Assembly: GCA_001931875.2 (NCBI GenBank)
Contig: MSJH02000814.1
Coordinates: 1 to 64,000 of the forward strand
DNA: 64,000 bases
Origin: Byssochlamys sp. IMV 00236
Taxonomy: Eukaryota > Ascomycota > Eurotiomycetes > Eurotiales > Thermoascaceae
Direction: 5' to 3'
In this document: positions 36,601-50,500 of the stretch, one piece after another
How the letters are laid out: each line of letters begins with the position of its first letter
Numbering within the stretch: position 1 is the first letter of the stretch
The notes under the pieces: model-generated
Databases searched by the model: none
Seen by the model: the letters and a program-made list of their open reading frames with translations, nothing else
Told to the model about the DNA's origin: nothing
Position numbers and translations under genes: made by a program

Positions 36601-39600
36601 AATATTAATATTTTATTAAACTCTTCTAAGAACTTATTAGCTAAAAGGAGCAGATTAATATCTTATATTATTATTTAATTAACTTTTATAATTATATTAA
36701 TTAGCTAATATTTATTATTTTTTTTACTAAGAATTATAAATTTTAGTAAGATCCTTAATTATATTTAAGGATTTTTATATTTATCCTTTCTTTTACTATT
36801 TCTTATATTATATTATAAAGTGTTTTTAGTATTAAGAAGCTCTTTACCTATTATAATTTATAATCTATAGTCTAAATAATAATTAAAGGTATAATTTCTG
36901 GATATATTTATCTAATCTTTTTAAAGGTCTAAGTAAAGACTGCTTCTTAGGTAAAAAATACCTTTATTAATAGTTCTTTCTCTTTTAGCTATAAATTATT
37001 ACCTATAATAAGATTCTTTAGATAGTTTAATATTAATCTTATTTCTCTCTTAATATCTAATATCTTTAGCTAGATATATTTAGCAAATCCTCTATATATT
37101 TTTTTTATACTTCCTTAAGGGTTCCTATAATAATATTTCCTAATAATTTCTTTTTATTTTAATAACTCTCTTAGAGCTGCTATAAATTTATTTAATATAT
37201 TTATTAAATAAACCTTTTTATATTTCTTCTTATACTATATATTAATAAAATATTTTATTTTTATAATAAAAAGGTTATACCTTCTAAATAGTCTATACTC
37301 TTATAATCTTCTAACTCTTTTATTTAATTTAATAGGTTTAAATATCCCTATTCCTTTATTTTTAATTTCTTTATTTACTTTAAAGCTAATATTATTTACT
37401 AAATATAGCTCTTATAAGCCTTTTCTATTCTTAATCTAATATTTATTATTCCTTTTTAGCTTTAATTTAATAACTTTTATATTTAAGATAATAAATTATA
37501 TAATATCTCTTTCTTTAATTTATTTCTTAGGTTATTTATTAAAAATACCTAAATAATAGCTTAATTCTTTTAGTCTATAGAATAAATTATACTCTCTATT
37601 ATTTTATCTAATAAAGTAATATATTATAAATATATTTAATGCTTAAAAGGCTATCCTAGAATATAATTATAGTTAATCTTATTATTTATTATAAAGAAAG
37701 GGACCTTATAATAAAAAGATCTTACTTATATAAGTATCTCTTTATAAAGACTTATAAAAGGGGTCTATCTATTATTTACTAATATTATATTACTTCTAAA
37801 TTTCTAGCTTATAATAAGTTTATAGTAATTTGCTATATCTCTATATATTATATTAATTTTGGCTCTACTATCTATTATAATATTTTATATTTTCTTATAA
37901 TTATTAATTCTAATTAGTAACTTTAGAGTTATAGCTATATATAGTATCTTATCTTTATTAAAAGGCTTAAATTATAAAGATATATAAATATACTAATCTG
38001 CACTATTTATTATATACTCTATATTTAATATAGAGGTATTAAATTATACTCCTTTAATATTATAAAATATCGCCTTTATTATTACCTATTATAGTTATAA
38101 GGTAAATAAGGCCTTATATAAATTAGGAGATAGACTAATAAAGTCCTAAATTAATATCTAAACTCTAATATTTAATATTTAGTTTATAACCTCTATTATA
38201 TTAATAGTCTCTTTTAGCTTATTTATAACTTTAAACCTTTTTAATTTTTATTTCTCTTTTATCTTAATAACCTTTTTATCTTTACTCTATTTAAATATAT
38301 CCTTTATTTCCTTTTTAATTATTTTTATTTTCTTAATTATGTTTAGAGGTTAATAATTATTAAATTAGTTTATCTTAACTAAAAGAAATCTCTATTCTTA
38401 TTTAATTGCTTTTTATAGTTTTTTTTTATATAATTATTTAATCTTACTTTACCTTTTTTTATTCTTTAAAGCTTATTTAATCTTATTATATTAATAAAAT
38501 AATAATTTTTTATAATATCCTTAGCTTCTTTCTTAGAGCTTAAGTTATTCTCAGACTATCTTAGTATAATTAACTAGATATTATACTTAATTAAGCTAAT
38601 ATTTTTTTATTCTTCTTTTAGTCTCTATTTAATAATCTCCTTTTATAATATATTCCCCTATATAAGATAAATAACTTCTCTATTCTATCTTTTTAGCCTA
38701 AAGTAAAGTTTATAGTCTTTTTTTTAATAAATAAGTTTTTAATTTAGAAAACTTTTTAAATCTAAGTAATAAGATTAAATATAATTAAAAGCCTAGCAGA
38801 AGTTATATAAATTTAGAGATATTCTAGATCTTCTAGTTAGGTTAAATCCTAAAAGTGCTTTAGCTTATATATTTATACTAGTATTAGGTATATTACTATT
38901 AGGCCTCCCTATATACTATATATTATATAGTTTTAACTTCTTAAACTCTTTTATTAACTAATTAATCTATAACTATTTTATTAACTTTATTTTAGTATTT
39001 TATTATTTAATCCTATTCTTATTCTTATTTAAATAGATTCTATTAAGTTTAATAAGAAATTATATATTATTTTCTTTAATTACCTTTTCCTTTATTAAAG
39101 TTGCTATATCTTAATCTTTCTCTAGTTTATTGCTATTAAAATAGTAAAGGGTTTTAATTATTCTTACTCTATCTACTATCTTTTTATAGAAATTAGTATA
39201 TTTAATAGTAAATAGAATATAATAATCTATATTTAATTCCTAAACTACTTGCTGTTTAAGCTTCTTTAAAAGTTTTTAAAAATATTAAACTCCCTATAAG
39301 TATTAGCTTAACTTACTTAAAGTTACTAGTACTTCTAATATAGCTTAATATTTTTAGTTATATTTCCTTAAATCCTTAGAGCTATTATATTTTATATTTT
39401 TAAACCTTTTTAGCTATTAGATATTATATTTCCTTTAATATTTATTATAGTAAGTATATTTTTATTTAATTGCTTCTGCTAGTTTTAAATAGTTCTTTTT
39501 TTTATATTTAGATTAAATACTTATTTATAATAATATTAATGGGCTATAATAGTTTATAAACTATTTAGTTTTTTCCTCTTCTAGGAGTTAATTTACCTTA

Positions 39601-40224
39601 TATAGCCTTTTAAAAAGCCTTAAGTAATAAATAATATTATCCCTTTTAAAATATAATATCTTAAGATTTTTAAGTATTAATATCTATAAAGCTAATATAA
39701 CTTAGATTAGTTATATTATTAGTAGTCCTATATTTTTAAATACTTAAGCTATTTATACCTCTAGACTTAATAATATTAAAGAGCTAAAAGTCTTTTTATT
39801 TTAACTAATGCTAAAAAGATTAGTACTTTTTTTTATATTTTTTTAAAGGAATAGTAATAAAGATAATAATAAGAAATTCTTCTACTTTTTAATAAATAGT
39901 TCTTACTTAATAATTTTTTATTTCTTTTAAATCTCTACTTTTTTTTTATATTTATTAAGCTCTTCCTTATATTTAATAATCTTTTCTTTCTCTTATTATT
40001 AATATATATTTTTGCCCTATATTATATTTGCTATCTTTACTAATTTAAGAGATATATTTATCTTTTTTTATTTATAATAATAATCTTTTTTAGTTATTTT
40101 ATTTATTTTTTTACTATTTTTTATTTTTTTTTTTAATTTTAGCCTTAACCTTAGCTTTTAATTTTCTTTTCTCCTTTATTTTTACTTAATATTTTAATAC
40201 CCCCTATATTTAGCTTTAATTTAT

Positions 40225-40552
40225 TGTAAGAAGATATATTAAAACTTAATATAAAGTCTTTAAGCAAGTAGGTATTAAGAAAAAAAAGAAAGATATTTAG
40301 CTTTAAAGCTTAGAGTAAAGCTAGAGGAAAAACTCTAGCTATAAACTAATATAATAAACTAATAATAATCTAATACTAAACTAATACTAAATAATAATAA
40401 AAAGGAAAAGCTAATTATTTTATTCTAAATAACTAAAAGGTATAGTATTCTTTCTCCTCTCTTACTTTATTTATAGACTTTTTAAAGACTTTAAGTAAAA
40501 GCATATAACTTCTTAACTAATTATATTCTTTATACTAATCTTCCCTACTATA
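40225..40552 (-). repeat. 5' LTR (328 bp) of the second LTR element
   Basis: Begins TGTAAGAAG and ends CTACTATA. It is 3 bp shorter than its partner, the difference lying near the first ten bases. Confidence 0.75.
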
Positions 40553-43350
40553 CTAGAAATTATAATATAATTAGTTTAGACCCTATTAGATCTTAAAGTA
40601 ATACTTCCTAAGAATATATACTCTTAAGAAGCTAAAAAAACGCGTTCTATATAATTTAATTAATAGATCGCGGCTAATAAAAGCAAAGGTTAATAAACTA
40701 GAAAAACTATAGATATTATTAGCTTATAATTAGGCGCTTATTAAAAAGAGATAGTATATCTATTAACTAATTAAGATTTATAATATTATTAATATAATAA
40801 AACTCGCCCTATTATTATACTTAAAGTTATTAATAATAATATATGCAGAATAGGATAAATAAGAATATATAAGAGTATGCTTATATAAGGCAGGGGAGGA
40901 GAATAAAGTTATTAATAAAATCTTATAGAAGTTAAACTATATTAAAAAAGATTAATAAATATCTTATTAGTTTTATCAGAAACCTTAATATATATAAATA
41001 TTTAAGATAGACTTAAATGTAACTAAGGAGGACTTAGATTAAGAGTTAACCGCCTCCTTAAAGGCACTTACTTAGACAGTATAATTAGAAAATAAAGAGG
41101 TAACTAATATATGTTAGGATATAATCTTAACTAATTAAACCTTTGCAGTAATAATTAATTGCTTTAAATAAAGAAAGAAAAGACTTATTAATAATAGACT
41201 ATATTAATAAAGGGCTATATAATAAAAAGGGTAAAAGGAAGAAGTTAAATAATAGGATTATATTATTACAAACTAAAAAACTACTTATATATAGTATTAA
41301 AGGAATAAAACTAATTAGCCTATTTAAAACACTAACTTAAATAGTAAAAAGATATAATTAACTAAGATAAAGACTATTAGAACAATTAAACTAGAAAAGA
41401 ATTAAGGAGATTATAACTAGTAATTATATATATAGCCTAGTTTTATAAATATTAATAATGCCGTTAAGATAGGAAATAAACTCTATAAGCTTAATATAAA
41501 AAGTAATTAATTTAGTAAGAGTTTAATCTGCAATTTAAATTATAAAATTTTAATAAGCGCGATAAGTTAAAATAGTCTATATAATTAAGAGACTAGCCTA
41601 ATTAATAGTACACAAAGAGCTAGCATAATTAAGAATATAATTAGCTAATATCTAGGCTAAGAGGTAATTTAGATTAAACTTACTAAACAGGTAATAAATA
41701 TAATATAATAAAGCCTCTAAATAGCCCTTATAATTAGACTTTAATTTAGGCGCTTTAGAATAAATAAATAGAATAATTTTAATATCTTTAACCTTTATTA
41801 TATTACTATCTTCGGCATTAAAAATATTATTAGCATAATTAAAGAATAGAGTAGAGTAATTACTAGAGCAGCTTAAGGCAGAGAAAATATTAATAATAAT
41901 TCTTAAATTATTAAGACTAATTAGGTTAATTAAAAAGAGAAAAAGAGACTTACTAATATTATAATATTAATAATTACCTATTTATATATAATTAGCGCAG
42001 GTATAATTAATAATATTACCTAGTACTATATATTTATTAAAAGGGCCGAGGCCCTAGCAGCAGTATATATACTAAAGTAGCTATATATTACTATATAATT
42101 AAATTAAAATAGCTAGGATATAATAATTATTAGAAGCAGCATTCTATATATAGAGCAGGTTATTACTATTTAAGTACTATAAAATACTATACTCTATATA
42201 TATAGCTAATAATTTATAATATAGATTACTTATAATTAATAGGTTTATAAGAATTACTAAGTTATAAAGAGCCTTAGGGTTATAATATTACGCAGGAGTA
42301 CCGTTAATAAGATCGGCTAAGGTAGTTATATATCTAACTAGAAGAGAATTAGTCTAATTAATATAAGGATAAATAGAGGTTAAATTAAGACTAAGATTAA
42401 GATTATAATAAATAGTATACTTAATTAGCTAAGCTAAATAAGAGGTATAAGGTAATTAAGATAGAGTTATATTAGGGACCTAATAAATAGTATAAGCACT
42501 AATTATAAATACAGGCTAATTAGCGGGTAAATTAACAGAGAGGCTATTAAAGAGAGTATATAAAATACTTAGTTTACTTAAGGCGCGATAAAATAAAAAT
42601 ATAAGATTACTCTTTAAGGGAGTAAGAAAACTATTTAAGGCTATATTATAATAAGAGATTATATAATAATTATAACCCTAGTTATAGGAGAGAATATAAT
42701 AAGGTATTAAAACTATAGTAAATAAATAAATAATAGGAATAAAAATAATTAAGGCATATAATATATAGAAAGCAAAGGGGAAGTAAGGTTAAGAGATAAA
42801 TAGACGACCTAAATAGATATAAGGAGAATAGTAAATAAAGGAGAAGAAGACTATAATAATAAAGATATAAACAATATATACCCTTAATTACTATAGTAAA
42901 TTACCCCCTAGGCCCTAACTATCTAATAGAGATTTTTACCCGATTATATTGCCTAATTAAAACTAATAAATAAGGGCTAAAATTAAAATAAAGAACAGCC
43001 TAACTTAATAGGATATATATAATAATAATAGGTATTAAGCAACGAACTCTATAGTTACTAATCTTATATACTATAATAGCAATTAGCTATTATTAAGGGG
43101 AGATAATTAGCTGCTATCTAATCAGAGAATATACTATAATATAGCCTAAGCTTTTAGACTATAAATAGTTAGAAGATTAGTAATAAGATACTGCATTAAT
43201 AGATATAATTAGTTTAAGAGGGACTTATAGATGCAAGAATTATAAATAATCTTAGTTAAGTTTAGTAGAGGAAGATATAATATTAAGATATTATATAATT
43301 TAAGCAATTAAGTAGGCGGCCTTCTTAATTAAGAGAACTAATTAGCTTAG
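40553..43350. repeat. RIP-mutated repeat, class undetermined
   Basis: The plus strand is purine-rich and its conceptual translation is lysine/glutamate-rich with many stops, like a nucleic-acid-binding or gag-type protein. No diagnostic motif was found. It may be the 5' portion of the Helitron that follows or a separate element. Confidence 0.4.
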
Positions 43351-46300
43351 CTAATTAGCCCACTTATTTATATAATAGGGCCTAGCCCTATTATAGAACT
43401 AATCTTATAATCCTATAAGATATATAAATAAGAGATATATCTACTTAAATAAAAGGAGTATATAATTCTTTACGGATAAATTTATAAGCCTATTTATAGA
43501 CTTATTCCTTACTAATATATTAAGTATATAAATTATTAAATAGCTATTTATAATAATATATTATAGCTATTTATAGATTATAAATACTATACTTTTTATA
43601 ATAATTAAATATTTACTTCTAGTAAATATAATAAATATTTAAATTATTATACTAGTTACTATATTAATTGCTATTTAATTAATTCTATACCTATATTATT
43701 AATAATCTTATAGGTCTTATAGAGCTATAATATATATTAGGTAATAATACCCTTATCTTATAATATCTATATTAATTATTATTAGTGCCAGTTAAATTAT
43801 TATAAAGCTTAACTATAAGTATAAATATAGAGTATAAGTATAGGCTTAAGCTCTTTATCTGATTTAATCTATTATATATATTATATACCTCTTTTTAAAG
43901 ACTAGTATAGGTATTACTATTATAGTACCTATTATAGATAATATTAGTATATATAAGATATTCTTATTACCTTTTCTTCTTATATTAAGGAATAAGATAT
44001 ATTAGATTTAAGATAAATAAATTAAGTCTATTCCTTTTATAATACTCTTTATTAGCATTATAAGATTATAATTTTATATAATATATCCTTTAATATATAT
44101 TATAGAAAGGACTCTATATATTTAAACCCTATTTTAGCTCTTTTAAATATTAAACTCTATTATTACTTTAATATAAATAATACTAATTTAAAGCTATTTT
44201 AATCTTATATTTATTAATTAAACTACTTTTTAATATTTACTTTTATTAACTATAATTAGAATAATTATCTAGGCCTAAATAAGTTAAATTATATCTTTTA
44301 GATTAATAAAATTATATATTATTATTAAAGGCCTTTAGCTAATAAAATATAAGCCCTATATTATTATATTATATATATACTAATATATATCTCTTATCTA
44401 TAGATACTAACTCTACTTATATTAGCCTTTATCTTCTTAATTCTTTTTCTATCTATAAGATCTATACTTAAAATAATTTAATCTTATATTAATAGGCTAT
44501 AGTTATTATAAAATAATTAAATTATAATATCTATAAGTTAAATCTATTCTATATATTATTTTACTATATTAAAAATATTATAAGAATTCTTTTTTTAGAT
44601 TTACTTCAGTTAAATATATAGATATATATTATTACCCTAAATAGTAATAGTTAATAGTTTAATTTAGTTATATCTGCCTATAAGGTTACTAGATTTATCT
44701 CTAATATGCTAGCTATATTAATAGGTCTAGATATACTAGGTAAATATTTTTAAGCTAGCTTTTATAATATTTACCTTTACCTTAATTATATACTTAATAA
44801 ATAACTACTATCTAGTATCTTAAAGATTATTAATCTTTATACTCTAAAGGCTCTTTATAATATAGATAATAACTAATATCTAATAAATATTTATTATATT
44901 TATTCTCTATATCTCTTGCTTTATTATATTCTCTTTTACCCTAATAATAAGATAGGCTATTATTAAGCTATATAATTAACTAAAATAATAAATTAAGGTA
45001 ATTCTTATTAGTAAAATAAGCTAATTAATTAAATATAAGTATAATAGCTAATATACTTATATAAGAGTTTATTTAATATTTTATATTAAGATACTAATTT
45101 CTTTTAATAGTTTATTATTAATACTTATATTATAATTAAAAAAAGAAAGCTAGATTTTATATAGAGAAATTAGCTTAAGCTATATACTAAGAAATACTCC
45201 TAGATATAGTTAAGCACCCGCGCTTAAGAACTATATAAGGGTTTACTTAATTAATTAGTATCTGCTAAGATAAGCTAATAAATAATTTTACTAATAATAT
45301 TTATAAGAAATATATATTATTATTAGAAATATTATTATAATTCTATAGCTATTATAATATAATATAATAAGCTTATTTTCTTTATTATATTTATAGTAAA
45401 CTTATATTAAGTAAAGATTAAGAATAAGCTTATTTAGAATAATGCTAGGGTTTTAATTTAAGATATTTATACTTATTTTAATTTAATTATATAAATATTT
45501 TAAATAAAGCTAAACTGCCTCTTAAATAATATTATTAAGCAAAATATCTTTAATTAATATAAAACCTATATCTTTATAGTTAAATATTAGAAGTAAGAAT
45601 TTTTTTATACTTATATTCTTCTATAGATAAATAGTAATTAGCAATTCTTTAACTTATTTACTCTTAATAGAATAATCTTAGTAAAGATTTTACTTATTAA
45701 TAATTATAGTAATAAACAGTTATATATAATAATTATAAAAATAATAATATACTAGCTATATAATAATTATAACCTAATAGCTATTTATATAAAGGAGATT
45801 AATAATATTTAAACTTACTTTAAATACTTCTTTAAGCCTTTTTATAATACTATTAAGATTATAAAGAATAACTATTTATAATATTGCTATTATAATACTA
45901 TATAAATTAAGATTAAATACTTTATTTAATTATAAAAATTTTTAGAGATAAATAATAAATAAGTAATTCTCTATAATCTCTACTTAAGCTAGAAGTATAT
46001 TACCTATATTAATATTAAACTATATAATAATATTAAGGTAATTTATTATCTCTATAAATATCTCTATAAGAGGCTAAATTACTCTATAATTAAGTTTAGC
46101 TTTAATAAAATAAAGAAATTTATTAATAGGTAGTATCTAGGTATATTAAAAATAATTTAGCGCCTTATAAAATATTATATAAATAATATAAAGCCTTTAA
46201 TTATAGCATTAATAGTATATAATAAAGATAAGCAAAATATTATATATAATACTAATATCTCTATAAATAAGGTTTAATAAATACTTAATAATAAGATAAC

Positions 46301-47430
46301 TTATTTCTTAGAATTCTTTAAGTATTATTATAAAAATCTTACAGCAGAGAAATATCTCTATATTAATATATTATAATATTTTATCTAAGAGAAAAATAAA
46401 TAAAAGCTATATTAAAAAGGCTTTTAAATAAAATAGATTTACCCCTTAATTCCTTATTAAGATAAGGCTTATTACCTATACTATTTACTAATAATTATCC
46501 TTAACTCTTTAAGCTATAAAGCTATTTATATAATAAGTAATACTATTTATTCTATCTTCTAAGAGGCCTGCTATATACTTAGTATTATTAATTATAAGGA
46601 TAAGTAAGTAAAATACTTTAAAAATACTATTACCTTCTAGATAAATAAAATTCTTTATATAATATTTACTGCAGCTTTAATATATATACTTTTAATATAT
46701 AATTTAGCTATTATTATCTAGAAGTATTTTAATAACTTAATTAGCAATAATTTGCTAATATATATTTAGCATATATACTTTCTATTTAACTCCTCTAATA
46801 ATAATTTATATAAGAATCTTATATTATAATATATTTAGCAGACTATAATATAGGCTAATAAAACTCTATTAAATTATAGATTATTTTTAGTATAATATAA
46901 TTAATTATTATAGATATTAAATACTTACTAGAAGCTATAAGAAAAGCTTATATATAATTATACTAAGCAATATAATACCTTTAAGTACTGTTTTATATTA
47001 CTTAATAAAGGATAACATATAATCTTTTTATATATTACTAAAGCTATTAAGGAGAATTTTATAATAATAAGATTTTTTTTATATAGCCCTAATAATACTA
47101 ATAAAATCCTTCTCTTTATTATATAACCCTAATATTAATATCTCTATCTATTATAGGCAAGACCTATTTATATAATATATTAGCTAAATATTATTATTTC
47201 TATATCTTAATTATTCTTTATATTACCTTTATAAGGATTATATTATTATTTCTCCCTAATAGCTATATTATTTATAAGTATTTTTAGGTCCTTATATTAT
47301 ATAATAAAGACTTAACCTATAATATTAGGTAAGGGATAAGTATAGTAAAGCTAATATAATATATATCTCTAATTATTTAAGATAAGACTTCTATAATTAA
47401 TTGCTATATCTTTAATATTATTAACTAAAT
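43351..47430 (+). mobile_element. RIP-degraded Helitron, RepHel helicase (5' part)
   Basis: Plus-strand conceptual translation follows a Helitron RepHel protein. Around 46,280-46,900 is the linker region containing the sequence order EYF...YVD-x-P...FVW and the YYLR-x-LL block. Walker A is seen as IIGKTYLYNILA at about 47,150-47,185. Walker B is seen as DKTSIIN from 47,381. Walker A and Walker B lie in one frame, 225 nt apart. Stops and K-for-E, N-for-D changes are those expected from RIP. The frame is cut at 47,430 by an LTR element and continues at 54,079. The 5' TC terminus was not located, and the HUH nuclease region upstream is too degraded to place. Confidence 0.65.
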
Positions 47431-47579
47431 TATAACCAGGCGAAGCTATAGAGATATAGGAGGTAAGAAGGTTAATTGCTTTACTAGAGAGATACTGCTT
47501 ACTAAGTGCTGCTAAAGCAGTCTAATAGGCAGTCTAATACTACCACAGCTGCAGCTATAGTAGAGCTATATCTATAATA
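47431..47579 (-). repeat. 3' LTR (149 bp) of the third LTR element, RIP-mutated
   Basis: Same length as 53925-54073. My alignment shows 17 differences, and in each one this copy has A for G or T for C. Confidence 0.85.
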
Positions 47580-50500
47580 AAATACCCCCTCCCTAAATAA
47601 AAGAAATAGCGTCCGCGTTATAATATAATTAGATATAATTTATTAACTATAGCTATCCTATTCCTTATTTAGGAAGACCTTTTTAGCGCTTAAAAGCTCT
47701 TTAATATTATCCTTTATAGTCTTAGCAGGCTATACAGTACCGATTATAAATTTATTTTATTAAAAAACTAGTTATTCTTACTCCCTTTATTACTATTCTT
47801 ATTAGTAATATTTATATTAGTAGATATTAAGCTGGGCCCAGTAGTCTTTAAGGAAGCCTTAATAAAGCTATCTAGCAAGATTAATAAGGCTATTATATAT
47901 ATAGTACTAAGGGAAGAAGATAATATTATTATATTTTACTAATTAATAATTCTTATCTATTAGATAATAAAATTAGTTTTCCTATTATTATAATAAGCCT
48001 AGCGGAATTATTATATATAATAAGATTAATAGCCCTCTCTAATAAAGCTATTATCTATTCTTTAAGAATCTTTCCCCTATTATATCTGTTAGGACTCCTA
48101 CTATAGCTATAAGTAGATTTTTTAAGTTTAAGAGAATTAAACGCCTAGGGCTTAGTTCCTGAATAAGTATAGTAGCTATAAAAATAAAGTATAATTCTAG
48201 TTATAAAAATGCCTAATATCTGCTTATACAGACTATATTACCTTAATAATCTTGTATTACCCCTATAATAGCTAAATTACCTTACTTTTAGGGTTATAGG
48301 TTCTTGAACTGTTCTCTGCTATTTATACTAGGCTGCCTTTATTTATTGTCTAAATATCCCTATATATATTATTCCTTTATCTATTCTTCTTCTTTATTAG
48401 GGCTTATATTATTTATAGTATTGTCAATATTATTCTCTAATATTAAGTTATTAATATTACCCTTTAATATTAGGTTAATAATTAGGGGCTATAGCCTATA
48501 GTAAATTATTAGTTAGGCTAAGTATATATTAAGGCTATTACTAGGGCTTAGATCTAAATTTTTATTTATAAGATTTTTGCTAATACTAAGTTCTCTTATT
48601 ATTATAATATAGCAATATTCTTCCTTAAAGATATATTAATAATATGCTTTAATCTACTAATAGAATTATAGAATATTATCTAATTATACTAGTATTACTA
48701 TTATAGTATATATTAAGTATATTAATATTAGGTATTTTATTAAGTTTAGGAACTACTCTTTCTATCTAGCCTTATAGTCTTATAGTATTTCTCCTATTTA
48801 AATACTATAATAAAATCTTAGTCTCTTTTATAGGGTAAGTTATTCTGCTAGCTATATATTTAATTATATAATTATAATATAGCCTCTATTCTTATTATTA
48901 GACGTAAAGATACTTATTAATATATTAATATTTAATAATAATACAGGATAAGTAGTGGTTTATGCTAAATAAGGGAAGTTAAGCTAATGCTCTGCTAAAG
49001 TTAGCTATAGGTATAGCATAAGAGTAAAATAGGTAAAGTATTGCTGGTACTAACTAAATAAGCTAATAACCCCTCCTCTAATAATAAATACGTAGAACTA
49101 CTAGTAACTTTATTCTTATATTCTTTTATTAGCTCTAGCGCGTTTCTAAGATTATTAATATTATACTATATATTATATTCTAGCCCCTAGCCCTTTTACT
49201 AGATTAGATATTTTATAATAATATATTAGTAACACTAGCAAATACGCTTATTTATAAGCTTCTTAATTTTATAGGTCCTAATACTATCTTCCTTTATATA
49301 TAGTACTAGCGGCAATTATAGCTGTCTATTAAAGGAGTTATCCTCTAATAAGGCCGGCTCTAAATATACTATTAAAAATATATTATATACTCTTTAATAT
49401 AGTAATAGCTCCAGCTTATATACTAATTTTCCTATATATTAAATTATTTTAAAAGGTCTAATATATTATTATAAAAGCTTCCTTCTTAATATCTTTATTA
49501 CCGGTATTAAATAGCTTTTATAAAGATATAAATAAATTTAGTTACTGGGCATAAAAGCAATATAAAGGTATTACTAGTTATAGTATTACTTAGCCGATAT
49601 AGCTGCTATCTTTATAGCTTCTCTTATATTAATCCTATATATAAAGCTTTATTCTAGTTTTATATTATGCACAAGATCTATAGATATAGGTAACTTAATA
49701 TTATATACTAGCTAATGCAGCATATACCCTATAGACGCGCTTTTACTGCTATTAAAGGCCTTTTAAAGCTATAATAGTGCTAAGGGCCAATCTATTAGGG
49801 TATTTAACACGCTAAGGAAGTACCTGAGAGCTATTTCTATTTACTAGTTTGTATACTCTAATTGCCTATTTATTTATAGGTAAAATGCTGTTAAAAATAA
49901 TAGCTAAATATCTAAATATTTAAAAAGTTCTTTCTATAAATTAGATAGAAACTTAGGGTCTTTATTAGAGATAATTTTCTGTAACAAATCCCAGTCCCTA
50001 ATATATAGATAATCTAGTAAGGCTGCTGCCTAATTAGCTGTAGTCTAAGTAGCTTTTTCTAAAATAAATATTATTTTCTTAGTAAACTTATATATTATTA
50101 ATATAGCTTAATTAAGGCTATTTCTTATCTTAAGCAGGCCTATAATAAAATTAATAGTTAGTATATTAAATAGGATTAGTAGTATTATAATAGGCTATAT
50201 AGACCTAAAGGGCTAATATTACTATATTTAATTTACTATATATTTAAGGCAGTAAGCAATATATTCCTATACTAGCTTAGATACCTTATAAATAGCTAAG
50301 CTATTTAGTCTATTTAGCATTCTATTAACTCTAGAATAGTTAATTTAATTATAAGTAAGCTATAGTATCTCTAAGACTACTAATTATAGAATGTATAGAT
50401 ATTAATATCTATTATGCCTATTAATTAAGTATAAAAGACTATCTTCTATCTTATATAATAATATTATCTCTAATTTATTCTACAGGTTATCTAATATTTA

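Larger units (their letters stand above)
30308..40552 (-). mobile_element. RIP-degraded LTR retrotransposon, Ty3/gypsy-like, about 10.2 kb
   Basis: LTRs at 30308-30638 (331 bp) and 40225-40552 (328 bp) align over their whole length, apart from transitions and small indels. Directly after the left LTR the minus strand carries a purine tract (AGAGAAGGAAAGG), the expected polypurine tract before a 3' LTR. Around 36,370-36,420 the minus strand reads a damaged reverse transcriptase motif (YF-LDNIL-like) followed by the GKEIL...R region, and near 35,100-35,200 a degraded His/Cys-type integrase N-terminus can be followed. The length is above the usual 5-8 kb, so an undetected insertion inside is possible. 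No target-site duplication was found. Confidence 0.7.

Noticed and set aside
30303..40557. Target-site duplication for the second LTR element
   Set aside because: The five bases before 30308 (agtat) and after 40552 (ctaga) do not match, so none is claimed.
48304..48501. 65-codon frame inside the third LTR element
   Set aside because: Hydrophobic by base composition only, and antisense to the element.
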